Shown here piece by piece: positions 9,441 to 18,042 of a DNA stretch of 64,000 bases (within the stretch, counting starts at the first letter, position 1; the number at the start of each line of letters is the position of its first letter). Origin of the DNA: Rhodobacter sp. (GTDB lineage: Bacteria > Pseudomonadota > Alphaproteobacteria > Rhodobacterales > Rhodobacteraceae); assembly GCA_020250175.1 (NCBI GenBank), contig JADCEN010000013.1, positions 62,001 through 126,000 on the forward strand. The letters are read 5' to 3'. A program made the position numbers and the translations under genes. The notes beneath the pieces are model-generated. The model did no database searches. It saw only the letters and a program-made list of their open reading frames with translations, and was not told the DNA's origin.

Positions 9441-9527
9441 AGTCTGCAGGGACGCTGGAACCGCTTCGCCAACGATCCCAAAACCGTCGCCTCAATCACC
9501 TCGCGCGCCTGGGCACAGGCCAGTTGA
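9441..9527 (+). pseudogene. IS630-family transposase, C-terminal remnant
   Basis: The frame reads 'WNRFANDPKTVASITSRAWA' and stops at TGA 9525-9527. This matches the extreme C-terminus of IS630-type transposases. A longer copy of the same end lies on the minus strand at 34362-34559. It abuts the IS5 fragment directly, so two unrelated element ends have been brought together. Confidence 0.6.
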
Positions 9528-9631
9528 AAGGGCCATTGGTATACTCCCGTGTTTGTGAATGCTTTTCAGCCGTCCCCCAACCCGACCGGACAGGCCGCCC
9601 TGGCAGCGCTGTCGCCCGGAGCTTCGCAAGA

Positions 9632-9660
9632 CCGTCACAAAAACGTCGGAAATACGTAAC
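9632..9660 (+). promoter_or_regulatory. Putative Pho box upstream of phnDCE-like operon
   Basis: Three imperfect 7-bp direct repeats have exact 11-bp periodicity: CCGTCAC-aaaa, ACGTCGG-aaat, ACGTAAC, at 9632-9660. That spacing and the GTCA core are those of PhoB boxes (established). The match to the consensus CTGTCAT is moderate. It lies 72 bases before the binding-protein start, a sensible position for phosphate-starvation activation. Confidence 0.45.
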
Positions 9661-9731
9661 CGTCCCGCAATCAGAACGTCATGTGCAGTGCCTAGCCGTG
9701 GCTTGGTTGAATCCCAACAGGAGTATCTCCG

Positions 9732-10604
9732 ATGTCGCTGAAGACGTTACTGATGGGGGCGGCGGTTGCCGTTCTGGGCGCAAGCGCCGTTTCCGCCGAG
9801 ACCTGGAGCATCGCGGTAACCGATGTCGAGGGGCTGGAGCGCCTGCAGGCCGAGTGGGGGCCGTTCAAGGCGGCGCTTGAAACCGCCACGGGTCAGACGT
9901 TCGAGTTCTTCCCGGTTTCCTCGCGTACCGCTGCCGCCGAGGCGTTGCGCGGTGAGACGGTGGACTTTGTCATCACCGGCCCGGCCGAATACATCGTGAT
10001 CAACACCCTGACCGAGGCGACCCCGCTGATCGGCTTTGGCCGTCCGGACTATCGCTGTGCGATCATCGTGCGCGCGGAATCCGGGATCGACAGCATGGAG
10101 GATCTGCGCGGCAAGACTGTGGCCTTCGGCGACATCGGGTCCACGTCCAACATGCTTTGCCCGATGCAGCTGATGGCCGATTACGGCGTCAATCCGGTCA
10201 ATGACATCGAACGGGTCCACACTGCGCGCAACATCGCGCATGAGGCGCTGAAGGCGGGCGATGTCGCGGCCATCGGAATCAACGAAGGCAGCTGGATTTC
10301 CTCGGCCCGCGACAATGATACCTCGGTTCCCTATGGGTTCTTCCGGGTTCTGGCGCGGTCGGGCGACCTGCCCAATGACATGATCATGGCAGGCGCCCAC
10401 GTGCCGACCGAGGTGCAGACGATGATCCGCGACGCGATCATCGCCAACAAGGACCAGATCATCACCGCCATCACGAGCCATGAAGAGAACGACAAGTACA
10501 TTGGCATGGATCTTGTGACCATCGAGGACGCGAACTACGACATCGTGCGGTCGATGTACACGACAGCCGGCTATCCCCAGTTCGACAACTTCATCGGGGA
10601 ATGA
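9732..10604 (+). CDS. phnD: Phosphate/phosphonate ABC transporter substrate-binding protein (PhnD-like)
   Basis: This 290-residue periplasmic protein has a signal peptide (residues 1 to about 22, 'GAAVAVLGASAVSA'). The segments 'FFPVSSRTAAAEALRGETVDFVITGPAEYIV' (quoted here only as a region, residues about 56-86) and 'GKTVAFGDIGSTSNMLCPMQ' are typical of PhnD/PtxB/PhnS-type binders, which hold phosphonate or phosphite between two lobes. It is first of five genes with tight spacing. AGGAG lies 9 bases before the start. The ligand could be a phosphonate, phosphite or phosphate ester. Confidence 0.88.
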   Translation: MSLKTLLMGAAVAVLGASAVSAETWSIAVTDVEGLERLQAEWGPFKAALETATGQTFEFFPVSSRTAAAEALRGETVDFVITGPAEYIVINTLTEATPLIGFGRPDYRCAIIVRAESGIDSMEDLRGKTVAFGDIGSTSNMLCPMQLMADYGVNPVNDIERVHTARNIAHEALKAGDVAAIGINEGSWISSARDNDTSVPYGFFRVLARSGDLPNDMIMAGAHVPTEVQTMIRDAIIANKDQIITAITSHEENDKYIGMDLVTIEDANYDIVRSMYTTAGYPQFDNFIGE

Positions 10605-10608
10605 CCGC

Positions 10609-11397
10609 TTGCCTCTGGATCGGCCCTTGCCCTGTCCCGCCGCCGCCACCTCGGTGCAAGAGATAGACCTGCGGGTCAGCGGTCTGGCCAAGGGCTATGG
10701 CGCGGGGCCGGTCTTTGCGGATATCGGCTTTACCATCCGCCAGGGCGATTGCGTGGCGCTTGTCGGGGCGAATGGCACCGGCAAGTCCACGCTGTTGCGC
10801 TGTTGCCTTGGCATTGTTCCCCCCGATGCCGGAGAGGTGTCTCTGCTGGGGCAGAACCTGTTCGCGCTGGGGCCGGCCGCACGGCGCAGCCTGCGCGCGC
10901 GCACCGGGCTTGTGGCGCAGAAACACAATCTGGTGCCGCGGCTGTCGGTCCTGTCGAATGTCATCCACGGGCTTTTGGGGCGGCAGTCGGGACCGCGATA
11001 CTGGGTGCAGGCGCTTGCCCCCGCAGCGGCGCGCACTGCGGCCATGGAGGCCCTGGACAAGGTGGGGCTGGCCGACCTCGCGCTTCGCCGGGCTGACAGG
11101 CTTTCGGGCGGGCAAAGCCAGCGTGTCGCCATTGCGCGCGCGCTGGTGGGCAATCCCCGCTTTCTGGTGGCCGACGAACCCTGCGCCTCGCTTGACCCGC
11201 AGGCAGGCGAAGAGGTGATGGCGCTCTTGATCTCGCTGGTAAAGCGCGGGGGGGTGACCGTGCTGTTCACATCGCATAACGTCCGGCACGCGCTGAACTT
11301 CGGTGACCGCGTGCTGGGGCTGAAGGGCGGGCGCATGGCGATTGACGCCGCCGCCGCAGATGTCTCTCCGGCCGAGATGGGGCATCTTTATGTCTGA
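10609..11397 (+). CDS. phnC: Phosphonate-type ABC transporter ATP-binding protein (PhnC-like)
   Basis: This 262-residue ATPase has Walker A 'GANGTGKST', signature 'LSGGQSQRVAIARAL' and Walker B 'FLVADEPCASLDP' followed by the switch His in 'LFTSHNVRHA'. The start is uncertain: a TTG at 10609, 4 bases after the phnD stop, keeps coupling, while a GTG at 10654 would begin just before 'QEIDLRVSGLAKGYG'. It overlaps the permease gene by 8 bases. Confidence 0.88.
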   Translation: MPLDRPLPCPAAATSVQEIDLRVSGLAKGYGAGPVFADIGFTIRQGDCVALVGANGTGKSTLLRCCLGIVPPDAGEVSLLGQNLFALGPAARRSLRARTGLVAQKHNLVPRLSVLSNVIHGLLGRQSGPRYWVQALAPAAARTAAMEALDKVGLADLALRRADRLSGGQSQRVAIARALVGNPRFLVADEPCASLDPQAGEEVMALLISLVKRGGVTVLFTSHNVRHALNFGDRVLGLKGGRMAIDAAAADVSPAEMGHLYV

Positions 11398-12193
11398 CGC
11401 ACGTGCCCTGCCGCACCGTTTTGCCGCGCCCGGCGCTGTCGGGTTTCTGGGCTATCTGGCTGCGGTCATCGTCATCTTCTGGTCGCTGGACAGCGCGGGA
11501 TGGTCGCTCGACCGGCTGGTCGCCGCGCCGCCGCGGCTGGCCGATTTCCTGTCCCGCGCCTGGCCGCCCTCCACCGACAACCTGGGTAGTTTGGCGTGGA
11601 AGATGGTCGAGACGCTGCAGATCGCCATCGCAGGGGCGGCCATCGGCATCCTGGTGTCGCTGCCGGTGGCACTTCTGGCGGCGCGCGGGGTTCTGGCCGG
11701 GCGGCTGGTCAACACGGCGGTGCGGGTGATCCTGGGGTTCATCCGCGCGGTGCCCGATCTGGTCTGGGCGCTTGTCTTTGTGGTGGCGGTGGGCCTTGGC
11801 CCCCTTGCCGGCGTTCTGGCCATCGCCCTTGACACCCTGGGGTTCTGTGGCCGCTTCTTCGCCGATGACATGGAAAACACCGATCCGGGCCCGGCCGAGG
11901 CGCTGACCGCCACCGGCGCGCGCCGCATCGACGTGGCCGCGGCTGCGGTAATCCCGGGGGCGATGCCGGCCTTCGTCTCGACCTCGCTCTTCGGGCTGGA
12001 AAAGGCCGTGCGGTCTTCCACGATACTCGGGCTTGTCGGGGCTGGGGGAATCGGCATCGAACTCAAGGTCGCCTTCGACCTTTTCGATTATCCGACCGCG
12101 CTGTCCGTGATCCTGATGATTGCGGTCGTTGTGGTTGGCGTGGAACAACTGGGTGCGCTGATGCGCCAGCGGATCATGGGAGTGCCAGGATGA
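11390..12193 (+). CDS. phnE: Phosphonate-type ABC transporter permease (PhnE-like)
   Basis: This 267-residue inner-membrane protein has about six transmembrane segments. The EAA-type loop is visible around 'PGPAEALTATGARRIDVAAA'. The start at 11390 (MSDARALPHRF) overlaps the ATPase stop, and its own end overlaps the methyltransferase start as ATGA. PhnE homologues often occur as one long or two split permeases; here a single standard-length copy is present. Confidence 0.87.
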   Translation: MSDARALPHRFAAPGAVGFLGYLAAVIVIFWSLDSAGWSLDRLVAAPPRLADFLSRAWPPSTDNLGSLAWKMVETLQIAIAGAAIGILVSLPVALLAARGVLAGRLVNTAVRVILGFIRAVPDLVWALVFVVAVGLGPLAGVLAIALDTLGFCGRFFADDMENTDPGPAEALTATGARRIDVAAAAVIPGAMPAFVSTSLFGLEKAVRSSTILGLVGAGGIGIELKVAFDLFDYPTALSVILMIAVVVVGVEQLGALMRQRIMGVPG

Positions 12194-12846
12194 CCACAGA
12201 CACCGCGCCCGAGTACTGGGACCGCGAATGGTCCCGCGCCGATGGCACGTCGAAATGGGAGCAGCCCGAGGCAGAGGTGCTGGCTCATGCGGCCTTGCTG
12301 CCGGACGGTGCCCATGTGCTCGATCTTGGTGCCGGGGTCGGGCGTCATGCGCTGGCGCTCGCACGGCAGGGCTTTTCCGTCTCGGCGCTGGACGCGGCGG
12401 GCGAAGGGATTGCCCGGATCATCCGCATCGCCGGTGCCGAGGGGCTGACTGTCGCGGCCGAGGTTGGCCGCATGACGAAGCTGCCCTATGCCGATGGCAC
12501 CTTTGACCATGTCCTGTCCTGGAACGTCATCTATCATGGCAATGAAACCGTCCTGCGTGCCACAATTGCCGAAATCGCGCGTGTCCTGCGGCCGGGCGGC
12601 ACGTTTCTTGGCACCATGCTGTCGGCGCGGCGGGTGCCTGTCGAACTGGCGCGCGCGCCGGGGCGGGAAATCTCGCGCAATACCTGGGTCTTTGACGGGA
12701 CCGGGGACAAGGTGCATCCCCACTATTTCTGCACCGGGCGGGACCTGCTCGACCTTTTCTCGGACTTCGAAGTGATCCGGCTCGAGGATCGCGAGCATGA
12801 AACCCCGGGATCATGGCACTGGCATCTGGTGATGGAACGACGGTGA
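12190..12846 (+). CDS. Class I SAM-dependent methyltransferase
   Basis: This 218-residue methyltransferase has motif I 'VLDLGAGVGRHALALA', an acidic end of strand 2 ('SALDAAGEG') and motif IV region 'FDHVLSWNVIYHG'. It resembles Methyltransf_11/25-type small-molecule methyltransferases. It starts by ATGA overlap with the permease and ends by TGATG overlap with the PhnM-like gene, so it is translationally embedded in the phosphonate-import operon. No substrate is evident; a role on the imported phosphonate or its product is inference. Confidence 0.8.
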   Translation: MTTDTAPEYWDREWSRADGTSKWEQPEAEVLAHAALLPDGAHVLDLGAGVGRHALALARQGFSVSALDAAGEGIARIIRIAGAEGLTVAAEVGRMTKLPYADGTFDHVLSWNVIYHGNETVLRATIAEIARVLRPGGTFLGTMLSARRVPVELARAPGREISRNTWVFDGTGDKVHPHYFCTGRDLLDLFSDFEVIRLEDREHETPGSWHWHLVMERR

Positions 12847-14093
12847 TGGAGGCGATGGTCATCGAAGGGGCAGCGGTGGTGCTGCCCGACCGCGTCGCGG
12901 ACGTCGCCGTCAGGGTCGAGGGTGGCATGATCTCCGGGCTGGATACCGCGCGCGACGGGGCACGCGTCATGGACGGGCGGGGGATGGTCCTTGCCCCGGC
13001 GATGGTCGACATCCACGGCGATGCCTTTGAACGCCAGCTGATGCCCCGTCCGGGCGTGATGATCCCCACCGCCGTGGCGCTTCTGGAAACCGACCGGCAA
13101 CTTGCCGCAAACGGGATTGCCACCGCCTATCACGCGCTGACCCTGTCGTGGGAGCCGGGGCTGCGTTCCGTCGGCACCGGCGAAGCGGTGGTGACCGCGC
13201 TCGCCACCCTTGCGCCGCGTCTCACGGTCGAAAACCGCGTCCAGTTGCGCTGGGAGACCTTCTGCTTCGAGGCCCTTCCCCTGATCGACCGTGCGCTGGC
13301 GGGGCCATTGCTGCCAGCGCTTGCCTTCAATGACCACACGACGATGGGTGTCCTGCATCCCGATTGCCCGTTGCAGACCCGCCCCTTCGACCATGACCCT
13401 GCCCTGCCCGTGGCTGACATGGACAGTGCCGGTTTTGCCCGCAAGATGGAGCCCCGCGCCCGCCGCGCGGGCATGACGACGGCGGATTTCGTCACCCTGA
13501 TCAAGGCGATGTGGGAACGCCGCCCCGAGGTTCCCGCCGCGATCGCCCGGGCAGGTGCGCGTGCAGGGCAGGCCGGGGCGGCGATGTTGAGCCATGATGA
13601 CAGCCAGGCCCGGACCCGCGACTTCTATCGCAGCCACGGCGCGCGGATTTCTGAATTCCCGATGAACCCGGCCGTGACCCGCGCCGCGCGGGAAGCAGGT
13701 GACTGGATCGTCTTTGGCGCGCCCAATGCGGCGCGCGGGGGCAGTCATCTGGGCTCTCCCGGCGCGGCCGACATGGTGGCCGGGGGGCTTTGCGACATCC
13801 TTGCCTCTGACTACTACTATCCTGCCATGCTCTCGGCCGTGGCGCGGCTTCGGGCCGATGGCGTGGCGTCCCTGTCCGATCTGTGGAAACTTGTGGCCGC
13901 GAACCCTGCTCTTGCGCTCGGTCTGACAGACCGGGGAGAGATTGCCCCCGGCCGGCGGGCCGATCTGGTTCTGATCGATTGGCCCGAGGGTTCGCCGCCC
14001 GCCATTCGGCACTGCCTGTCAGCAGGCCGCAGCGCCTATGCCGCCATGGCCGCGGGCCTGGGCAATGCGCGACCAGTTCGATCACCACCCTGA
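12846..14093 (+). CDS. PhnM-like amidohydrolase (alpha-D-ribose 1-methylphosphonate 5-triphosphate diphosphatase family)
   Basis: This 415-residue metal-dependent hydrolase has 'DIHGDAFERQLMPRPGV' early on, a form of the PhnM metal motif in alphaproteobacteria, 'LAFNDHTTMG', and the late 'ILASDYYYPAMLSAV' with the catalytic Asp, then 'GLTDRGEIAPGRRADLVLID'. E. coli PhnM releases pyrophosphate from a C-P lyase intermediate. No phnGHIJKL genes lie nearby, so this copy may act elsewhere. The start at ATG 12846 overlaps the methyltransferase stop; ATG 12855 is an alternative. Confidence 0.83.
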   Translation: MEAMVIEGAAVVLPDRVADVAVRVEGGMISGLDTARDGARVMDGRGMVLAPAMVDIHGDAFERQLMPRPGVMIPTAVALLETDRQLAANGIATAYHALTLSWEPGLRSVGTGEAVVTALATLAPRLTVENRVQLRWETFCFEALPLIDRALAGPLLPALAFNDHTTMGVLHPDCPLQTRPFDHDPALPVADMDSAGFARKMEPRARRAGMTTADFVTLIKAMWERRPEVPAAIARAGARAGQAGAAMLSHDDSQARTRDFYRSHGARISEFPMNPAVTRAAREAGDWIVFGAPNAARGGSHLGSPGAADMVAGGLCDILASDYYYPAMLSAVARLRADGVASLSDLWKLVAANPALALGLTDRGEIAPGRRADLVLIDWPEGSPPAIRHCLSAGRSAYAAMAAGLGNARPVRSPP

Positions 14094-14240
14094 CGATGCC
14101 CGGAACCCGGTTTCCGCCACATCGCCCGAACCGCGCGGATGGGCTGTCTCGACGATATCCGGTTTCGCCGCACCCTGATCGGCTTGACCGGGCGGGATAC
14201 GGCAGAGGTGCGGGCAGAGATCAAGGGTCTTCTGGCATAG
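14094..14240 (+). pseudogene. Unrecognised coding-like tail after the PhnM-like stop
   Basis: Directly after the TGA at 14091-14093, the same frame stays open for 48 codons to TAG 14238-14240. It reads protein-like sequence including 'RMGCLDDIRFRRTLIGLTGR' and 'TAEVRAEIKGLLA'. Either this is the tail of a lost gene joined to the operon end, or the PhnM-like gene once extended further. I do not recognise the family. An internal ATG at 14139 would give a 33-residue protein. Confidence 0.3.
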
Positions 14241-14266
14241 CCTCCGGCGCAGGCAGACGGCGACCC

Positions 14267-15241
14267 TCAGGTCGCAGGTTTCTTGCCGAAGGCCACCGCC
14301 AGGATGATGATCCCACCCGCAACCATCATCTGCTCGCTGACATCAAGCCCCATGATGATCAGCCCGTTGTTGATCGTGCCGATCAGCAGCGAGCCCGCAA
14401 AGGTGCCAAGGATGGTGCCCTTGCCGCCGAACAGGCTTGTGCCGCCCAGGATGACGGCGGCAATCGCCATCAACTCGGCCCCTTCTCCGAAGTTGAACCG
14501 CGCCGTCTGCATCATGCCGGAATAGAGCATCCCCGCCAGAGCCGCCGCCGCACCCGACATCAGGAAGACGGCGAACTTGATGCGGCGGGTCTTGATGCCC
14601 GAATACTCTGCCGCCAGCCGGTTTCCGCCCGTGGCCAGGACCGCGCGGCCAAAGGCCGTATACTTCAGCACCACATGCCCCAGGATCGCAATGGCCACGG
14701 ACCAGATCAGCAGCGACGGCACCCCACCGATGTTGCCTGATCCGAACAGCGCATTGAAGGTCTGGTTCGAGATCGACACCGGGTTCGTGTAGGTCACCCG
14801 CATGTCGACGCCACGGATGAACTGCATCATCCCCAGCGTGACAAGGAAAGACGGAATACCGATGACCGTCACGAAAAACCCGTTCAGGCTGCCCACCGCC
14901 ATGCCCGCAAGCAGGGCCGCGATCACCGCAGCAGGCCAGGGATAGCCGGCCTGCATGACGAGCGCGCAGGTCAGAGCCGCCAGGGCCGCTGTCGATCCGA
15001 CCGACAGGTCAAGCTCACCTGCCGAGATAACAAAGGTCATGGCCACGGCGATCACGGTGATCATTGCCGTGGTGCGCGCGATGTTGAACAGGTTCATCAC
15101 CGACAGAAAGCCCTTGTCACCGATGGTGACTGAAAAGAACACCAACACTGCGGCAAAGAAAATGTAGACGACGTAATTCTGCCACTGGATGTCACGCATC
15201 GATGGTGCGGAGCGCCGGGCGGCTATGGCCTTGGATTGCAT
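14267..15241 (-). CDS. Sugar-type ABC transporter permease (RbsC family)
   Basis: This 324-residue inner-membrane protein has eight or more hydrophobic segments and the RbsC-family signatures 'VISAGELDLSVGSTAALAAL' and 'AVILGGTSLFGGKGTILGT'. The start at 15241 is chosen because AGAGGAG lies 8 bases upstream, although the frame is open to 15268. The gene start lies inside the end of the upstream ATPase gene (about 50-base overlap), implying coupling. It is last gene of the hydrolase / binding protein / ATPase / permease unit. Confidence 0.9.
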   Translation of the reverse strand: MQSKAIAARRSAPSMRDIQWQNYVVYIFFAAVLVFFSVTIGDKGFLSVMNLFNIARTTAMITVIAVAMTFVISAGELDLSVGSTAALAALTCALVMQAGYPWPAAVIAALLAGMAVGSLNGFFVTVIGIPSFLVTLGMMQFIRGVDMRVTYTNPVSISNQTFNALFGSGNIGGVPSLLIWSVAIAILGHVVLKYTAFGRAVLATGGNRLAAEYSGIKTRRIKFAVFLMSGAAAALAGMLYSGMMQTARFNFGEGAELMAIAAVILGGTSLFGGKGTILGTFAGSLLIGTINNGLIIMGLDVSEQMMVAGGIIILAVAFGKKPAT

Positions 15242-16715
15242 GGTGAAGCTCCTCTTCATTTGCGACATCGCGGCGGTTCATCTGATCGGCGATGCGACCG
15301 CCGTGCAACACCAGAATGCGGTCGCTGATCGCCATCAGTTCTTCAAGTTCGGACGAGATCACCAGAACCGCCGTACCCCGGTCGGCCATCGCGCGGACGG
15401 TTTCGACGATCTCGGACTTGGCCCCGATATCCACGCCGATGGTCGGCTCGTCCAGGATCAGCAGACGCGGATCGCGGGCCAGCCATTTGCCGATCACGAT
15501 CTTCTGCTGATTGCCGCCCGACAGCAGGCGGGCCAGCTTGTCAGGCCCGTCGGTCTTGATCGACAGGTCGCGGATGGTGCGGTCCACCGTGGCCCGGGCC
15601 TGCTGGTCACGCATGAACAACAGCCCCGTGAACCGGGCAAGGTTCGGCAGCACGATGTTGTCTCCGACAGAATGATCCAGCACGAGGCCCATCTTGCGGC
15701 GATCCTCCGGTACCATTGCGATGCCCCGGCTGATCGCATCGGCCTGACCGCGCACCGGAGCGCCGTCGAAGATGATCTCGCCCGACAGCGCGGCGCGGCG
15801 GCCAAAGATCGTTTCGGCAATCTCGGTCCGGCCAGAGCCCATGAGGCCCGCCAGACCGACAATCTCACCCGGGCGGATGTCGAAGCTGACGTCGTCGATC
15901 CGCTTGGCCAGCCTGAGACTGCGCACCTCAAGGATCGGCTCTGCTTGGGGTGCGGGCCCGCGGTCGTGCCAGACAAAGGACGCAGAGTTTCCCTCGCCCA
16001 GCATCGCCCCGATGATTGTCTGAACCGACAACGCCGAGCAATCGGCGGTCATCACCGTCTCGCCATCGCGCATGACGGTGACGCGGTCGCACAGCGTCAG
16101 GATTTCTGCCATCCGGTGCGAGATGTAGACAACGGACAGCCCCTGCGCGCGCAGCCGCCGCACCAGCGCGAACAACGCCCCGGTTTCGGTCTCGGAAAGC
16201 GATGAGGTCGGCTCGTCCATCACCAGGATGCGCGCCTTCTTGGACAGCGCCTTGGCAATCTCGACGATCTGCATCAAGCCGACCGAAAGGCCCGACACCT
16301 GCTGTTCGGGATCGATATCGACGCCAAGGTCCCGCAACAGCGCGCGGGACCGGCGCACCATCTCGGTATTGTTGATGAAGGGCGTTCCCGGGTACTTCGG
16401 CTCGCGCCCGAGGAAGATGTTCTGTGCCACGGTCAGGGTGGGCACCAGCGAAAACTCCTGGAAGATCATTGCCACGCCCGCACGTTCGGCCGACAGGGTA
16501 TCGTGGTAATGGGCCGTCTGGCCGTCGATCCTTATCGTCCCGCCATCGCGCTGATAGACCCCGGTCAGAATCTTCATCAGCGTCGACTTGCCGGCCCCGT
16601 TCCCGCCCATGAGCGCATGGATCTCGCCACGCCGCAGGGTGAAGTTCACACGCTTCAGCACCGGGATCTGGGCAAAGCACTTGCGGATTTCGGACATGGA
16701 CAGGATGTCGGTCAT
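15192..16715 (-). CDS. Sugar-type ABC transporter ATP-binding protein (RbsA family)
   Basis: This 507-residue protein has two ATPase domains in tandem, as usual for RbsA/MglA/XylG. The N-domain carries 'GGNGAGKSTLMKIL', 'LSVGLMQIVEIAKAL' and 'ILVMDEPTSSL'. The C-domain has the degenerate Walker A 'AGLMGSGRTEIAE' and a full signature 'LSGGNQQKIVIGKWL', plus 'LLILDEPTIGVDIGAK'. It powers uptake through the RbsC-like permease encoded immediately downstream. Confidence 0.93.
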   Translation of the reverse strand: MTDILSMSEIRKCFAQIPVLKRVNFTLRRGEIHALMGGNGAGKSTLMKILTGVYQRDGGTIRIDGQTAHYHDTLSAERAGVAMIFQEFSLVPTLTVAQNIFLGREPKYPGTPFINNTEMVRRSRALLRDLGVDIDPEQQVSGLSVGLMQIVEIAKALSKKARILVMDEPTSSLSETETGALFALVRRLRAQGLSVVYISHRMAEILTLCDRVTVMRDGETVMTADCSALSVQTIIGAMLGEGNSASFVWHDRGPAPQAEPILEVRSLRLAKRIDDVSFDIRPGEIVGLAGLMGSGRTEIAETIFGRRAALSGEIIFDGAPVRGQADAISRGIAMVPEDRRKMGLVLDHSVGDNIVLPNLARFTGLLFMRDQQARATVDRTIRDLSIKTDGPDKLARLLSGGNQQKIVIGKWLARDPRLLILDEPTIGVDIGAKSEIVETVRAMADRGTAVLVISSELEELMAISDRILVLHGGRIADQMNRRDVANEEELHHAIQGHSRPALRTIDA

Positions 16716-16731
16716 GGCTGGTTCCGAAAGG

Positions 16732-16767
16732 AAAAGGCGGGCGCGGAAGGGAGGGATCCGCGCCCGC
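16732..16767 (-). terminator. Hairpin between binding-protein and ATPase genes
   Basis: A perfect 10-bp stem, GCGGGCGCGG (16737-16746) with CCGCGCCCGC (16758-16767), is followed on the minus strand by CCTTTTC. It lies 9 bases after the binding-protein stop. It would partly stop transcription or protect the upstream mRNA, raising binding protein over membrane subunits. Confidence 0.55.
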
Positions 16768-16775
16768 AGGCACCG

Positions 16776-17945
16776 TCACGGGGACAGGGCGGTGGACATC
16801 TCGGCCGGAAGATCGATCCGGTAGATCGTCTTGTAGGCTTCTGGCAGAACGTCACGGGTAACTTTCAGCGGCGGAACGACGACATAGGGCGGCGTCGGCT
16901 CGCCGATCAGCGCCAGCGCACCGATGGTCGCCTCGGCCACGCCCTGGTCATAAGGGCGCTGCGACGAGATGCCGGCAATGAAGCCGTCCTGCGCCATGTT
17001 CAGCGCGACGATCTGGTCGAAGTTCTCGTTCACGATCTTGAAGTCGGCCGGGGTGCGGCCGGCCACTGTGGCGGCCGTCACCGCACCCATCGCCGGGATC
17101 GACCAGCTGGCATACATCCCTGCCAGGTTGGGATAGCGCGCAAGCACGCCCTGCGCCACTTCCTGGCCCTTGTTGGGGTTGTTGTGCCCGGCGGCGACGA
17201 CCACGTTCAGGTCCGGATACTTGGCCATGACGCGGGCGATGAAGCCCTCATAGCGCAGGTTGGTGACATAGAAGTCGTTGGCGAAATACATCGCGGCGAC
17301 ATCGCCCTTGCCACCGGTCGCCGCCGCCAGCGCATCGGCGAGATACATGCCAAGCGCCAGATTGTCGGACGAGATGATCGCGGCATAGTCCTTGCCGGGC
17401 TCCATGCCGTCCACAGCCTGGTCGATGAACACGACCTTTGCACCCTGTTCGGCCACCTTCTTGAAGGCACTTGCGGTCGTCTGCCCGTTCAGCGGGATCG
17501 AGACCAGAAGATCGGGCTTCAGGACCGAAATCGCTTCCAGGTCCGCGATCTGTTTGGCGTCGTCCCAGTTGGCATTGGTTTCGGCCACGACCTCGATGCC
17601 CAGCTTTTCGAAGGTCTCCTTCAGCCCGATCAACTGCTGGCTGGCCCAGTCATCGCCCAGCCACCCCATCGAGATGGCGACGGTGAACTTGCCTGCCTTG
17701 ACCTTTTCGATCTGTTCGGGGGTCAGCTTGAGATCAGCCGCGGGAAAGCCCGGCTCGCCGCGCTGCCCGTCCGACACCACGACGCCGTCAAGATTGTCAA
17801 GTTTGGCCAGTTCCATCGTCTTTTCGGACGGGGCCTTGTACCAGAGCGGGTGCTCGATATCGTCCGCGATCCCGGCGATGCCGAGACCGGGGACAAGCGC
17901 CACCGACATGGCAAGCGCGAAGGTCTTGAAGCTGCGAAGTTTCAT
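16776..17945 (-). CDS. Sugar-type ABC transporter substrate-binding protein (RbsB-like)
   Basis: This 389-residue periplasmic protein starts at 17945 (MKLRSFKTFALAMSVALVPG, signal peptide to about residue 27). The core 'FTVAISMGWLGDDWASQQLI' and 'KPDLLVSIPLNGQTTASAFK' is the type-I periplasmic-binding fold. A roughly 70-residue segment between signal and core is longer than in ribose binders. The ligand is unknown; the adjacent alpha/beta hydrolase suggests an imported hydrolysable compound rather than a free pentose. Confidence 0.88.
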   Translation of the reverse strand: MKLRSFKTFALAMSVALVPGLGIAGIADDIEHPLWYKAPSEKTMELAKLDNLDGVVVSDGQRGEPGFPAADLKLTPEQIEKVKAGKFTVAISMGWLGDDWASQQLIGLKETFEKLGIEVVAETNANWDDAKQIADLEAISVLKPDLLVSIPLNGQTTASAFKKVAEQGAKVVFIDQAVDGMEPGKDYAAIISSDNLALGMYLADALAAATGGKGDVAAMYFANDFYVTNLRYEGFIARVMAKYPDLNVVVAAGHNNPNKGQEVAQGVLARYPNLAGMYASWSIPAMGAVTAATVAGRTPADFKIVNENFDQIVALNMAQDGFIAGISSQRPYDQGVAEATIGALALIGEPTPPYVVVPPLKVTRDVLPEAYKTIYRIDLPAEMSTALSP

Positions 17946-18042
17946 CTGTTTCTCCTCCTGATGATGGTCATGATCTTCGGGGCCCGTTGTACCGGGGCTT
18001 GGGTCGGCAATCGGAAACGTTCCGGGCGGCGCCACTCCGGGG

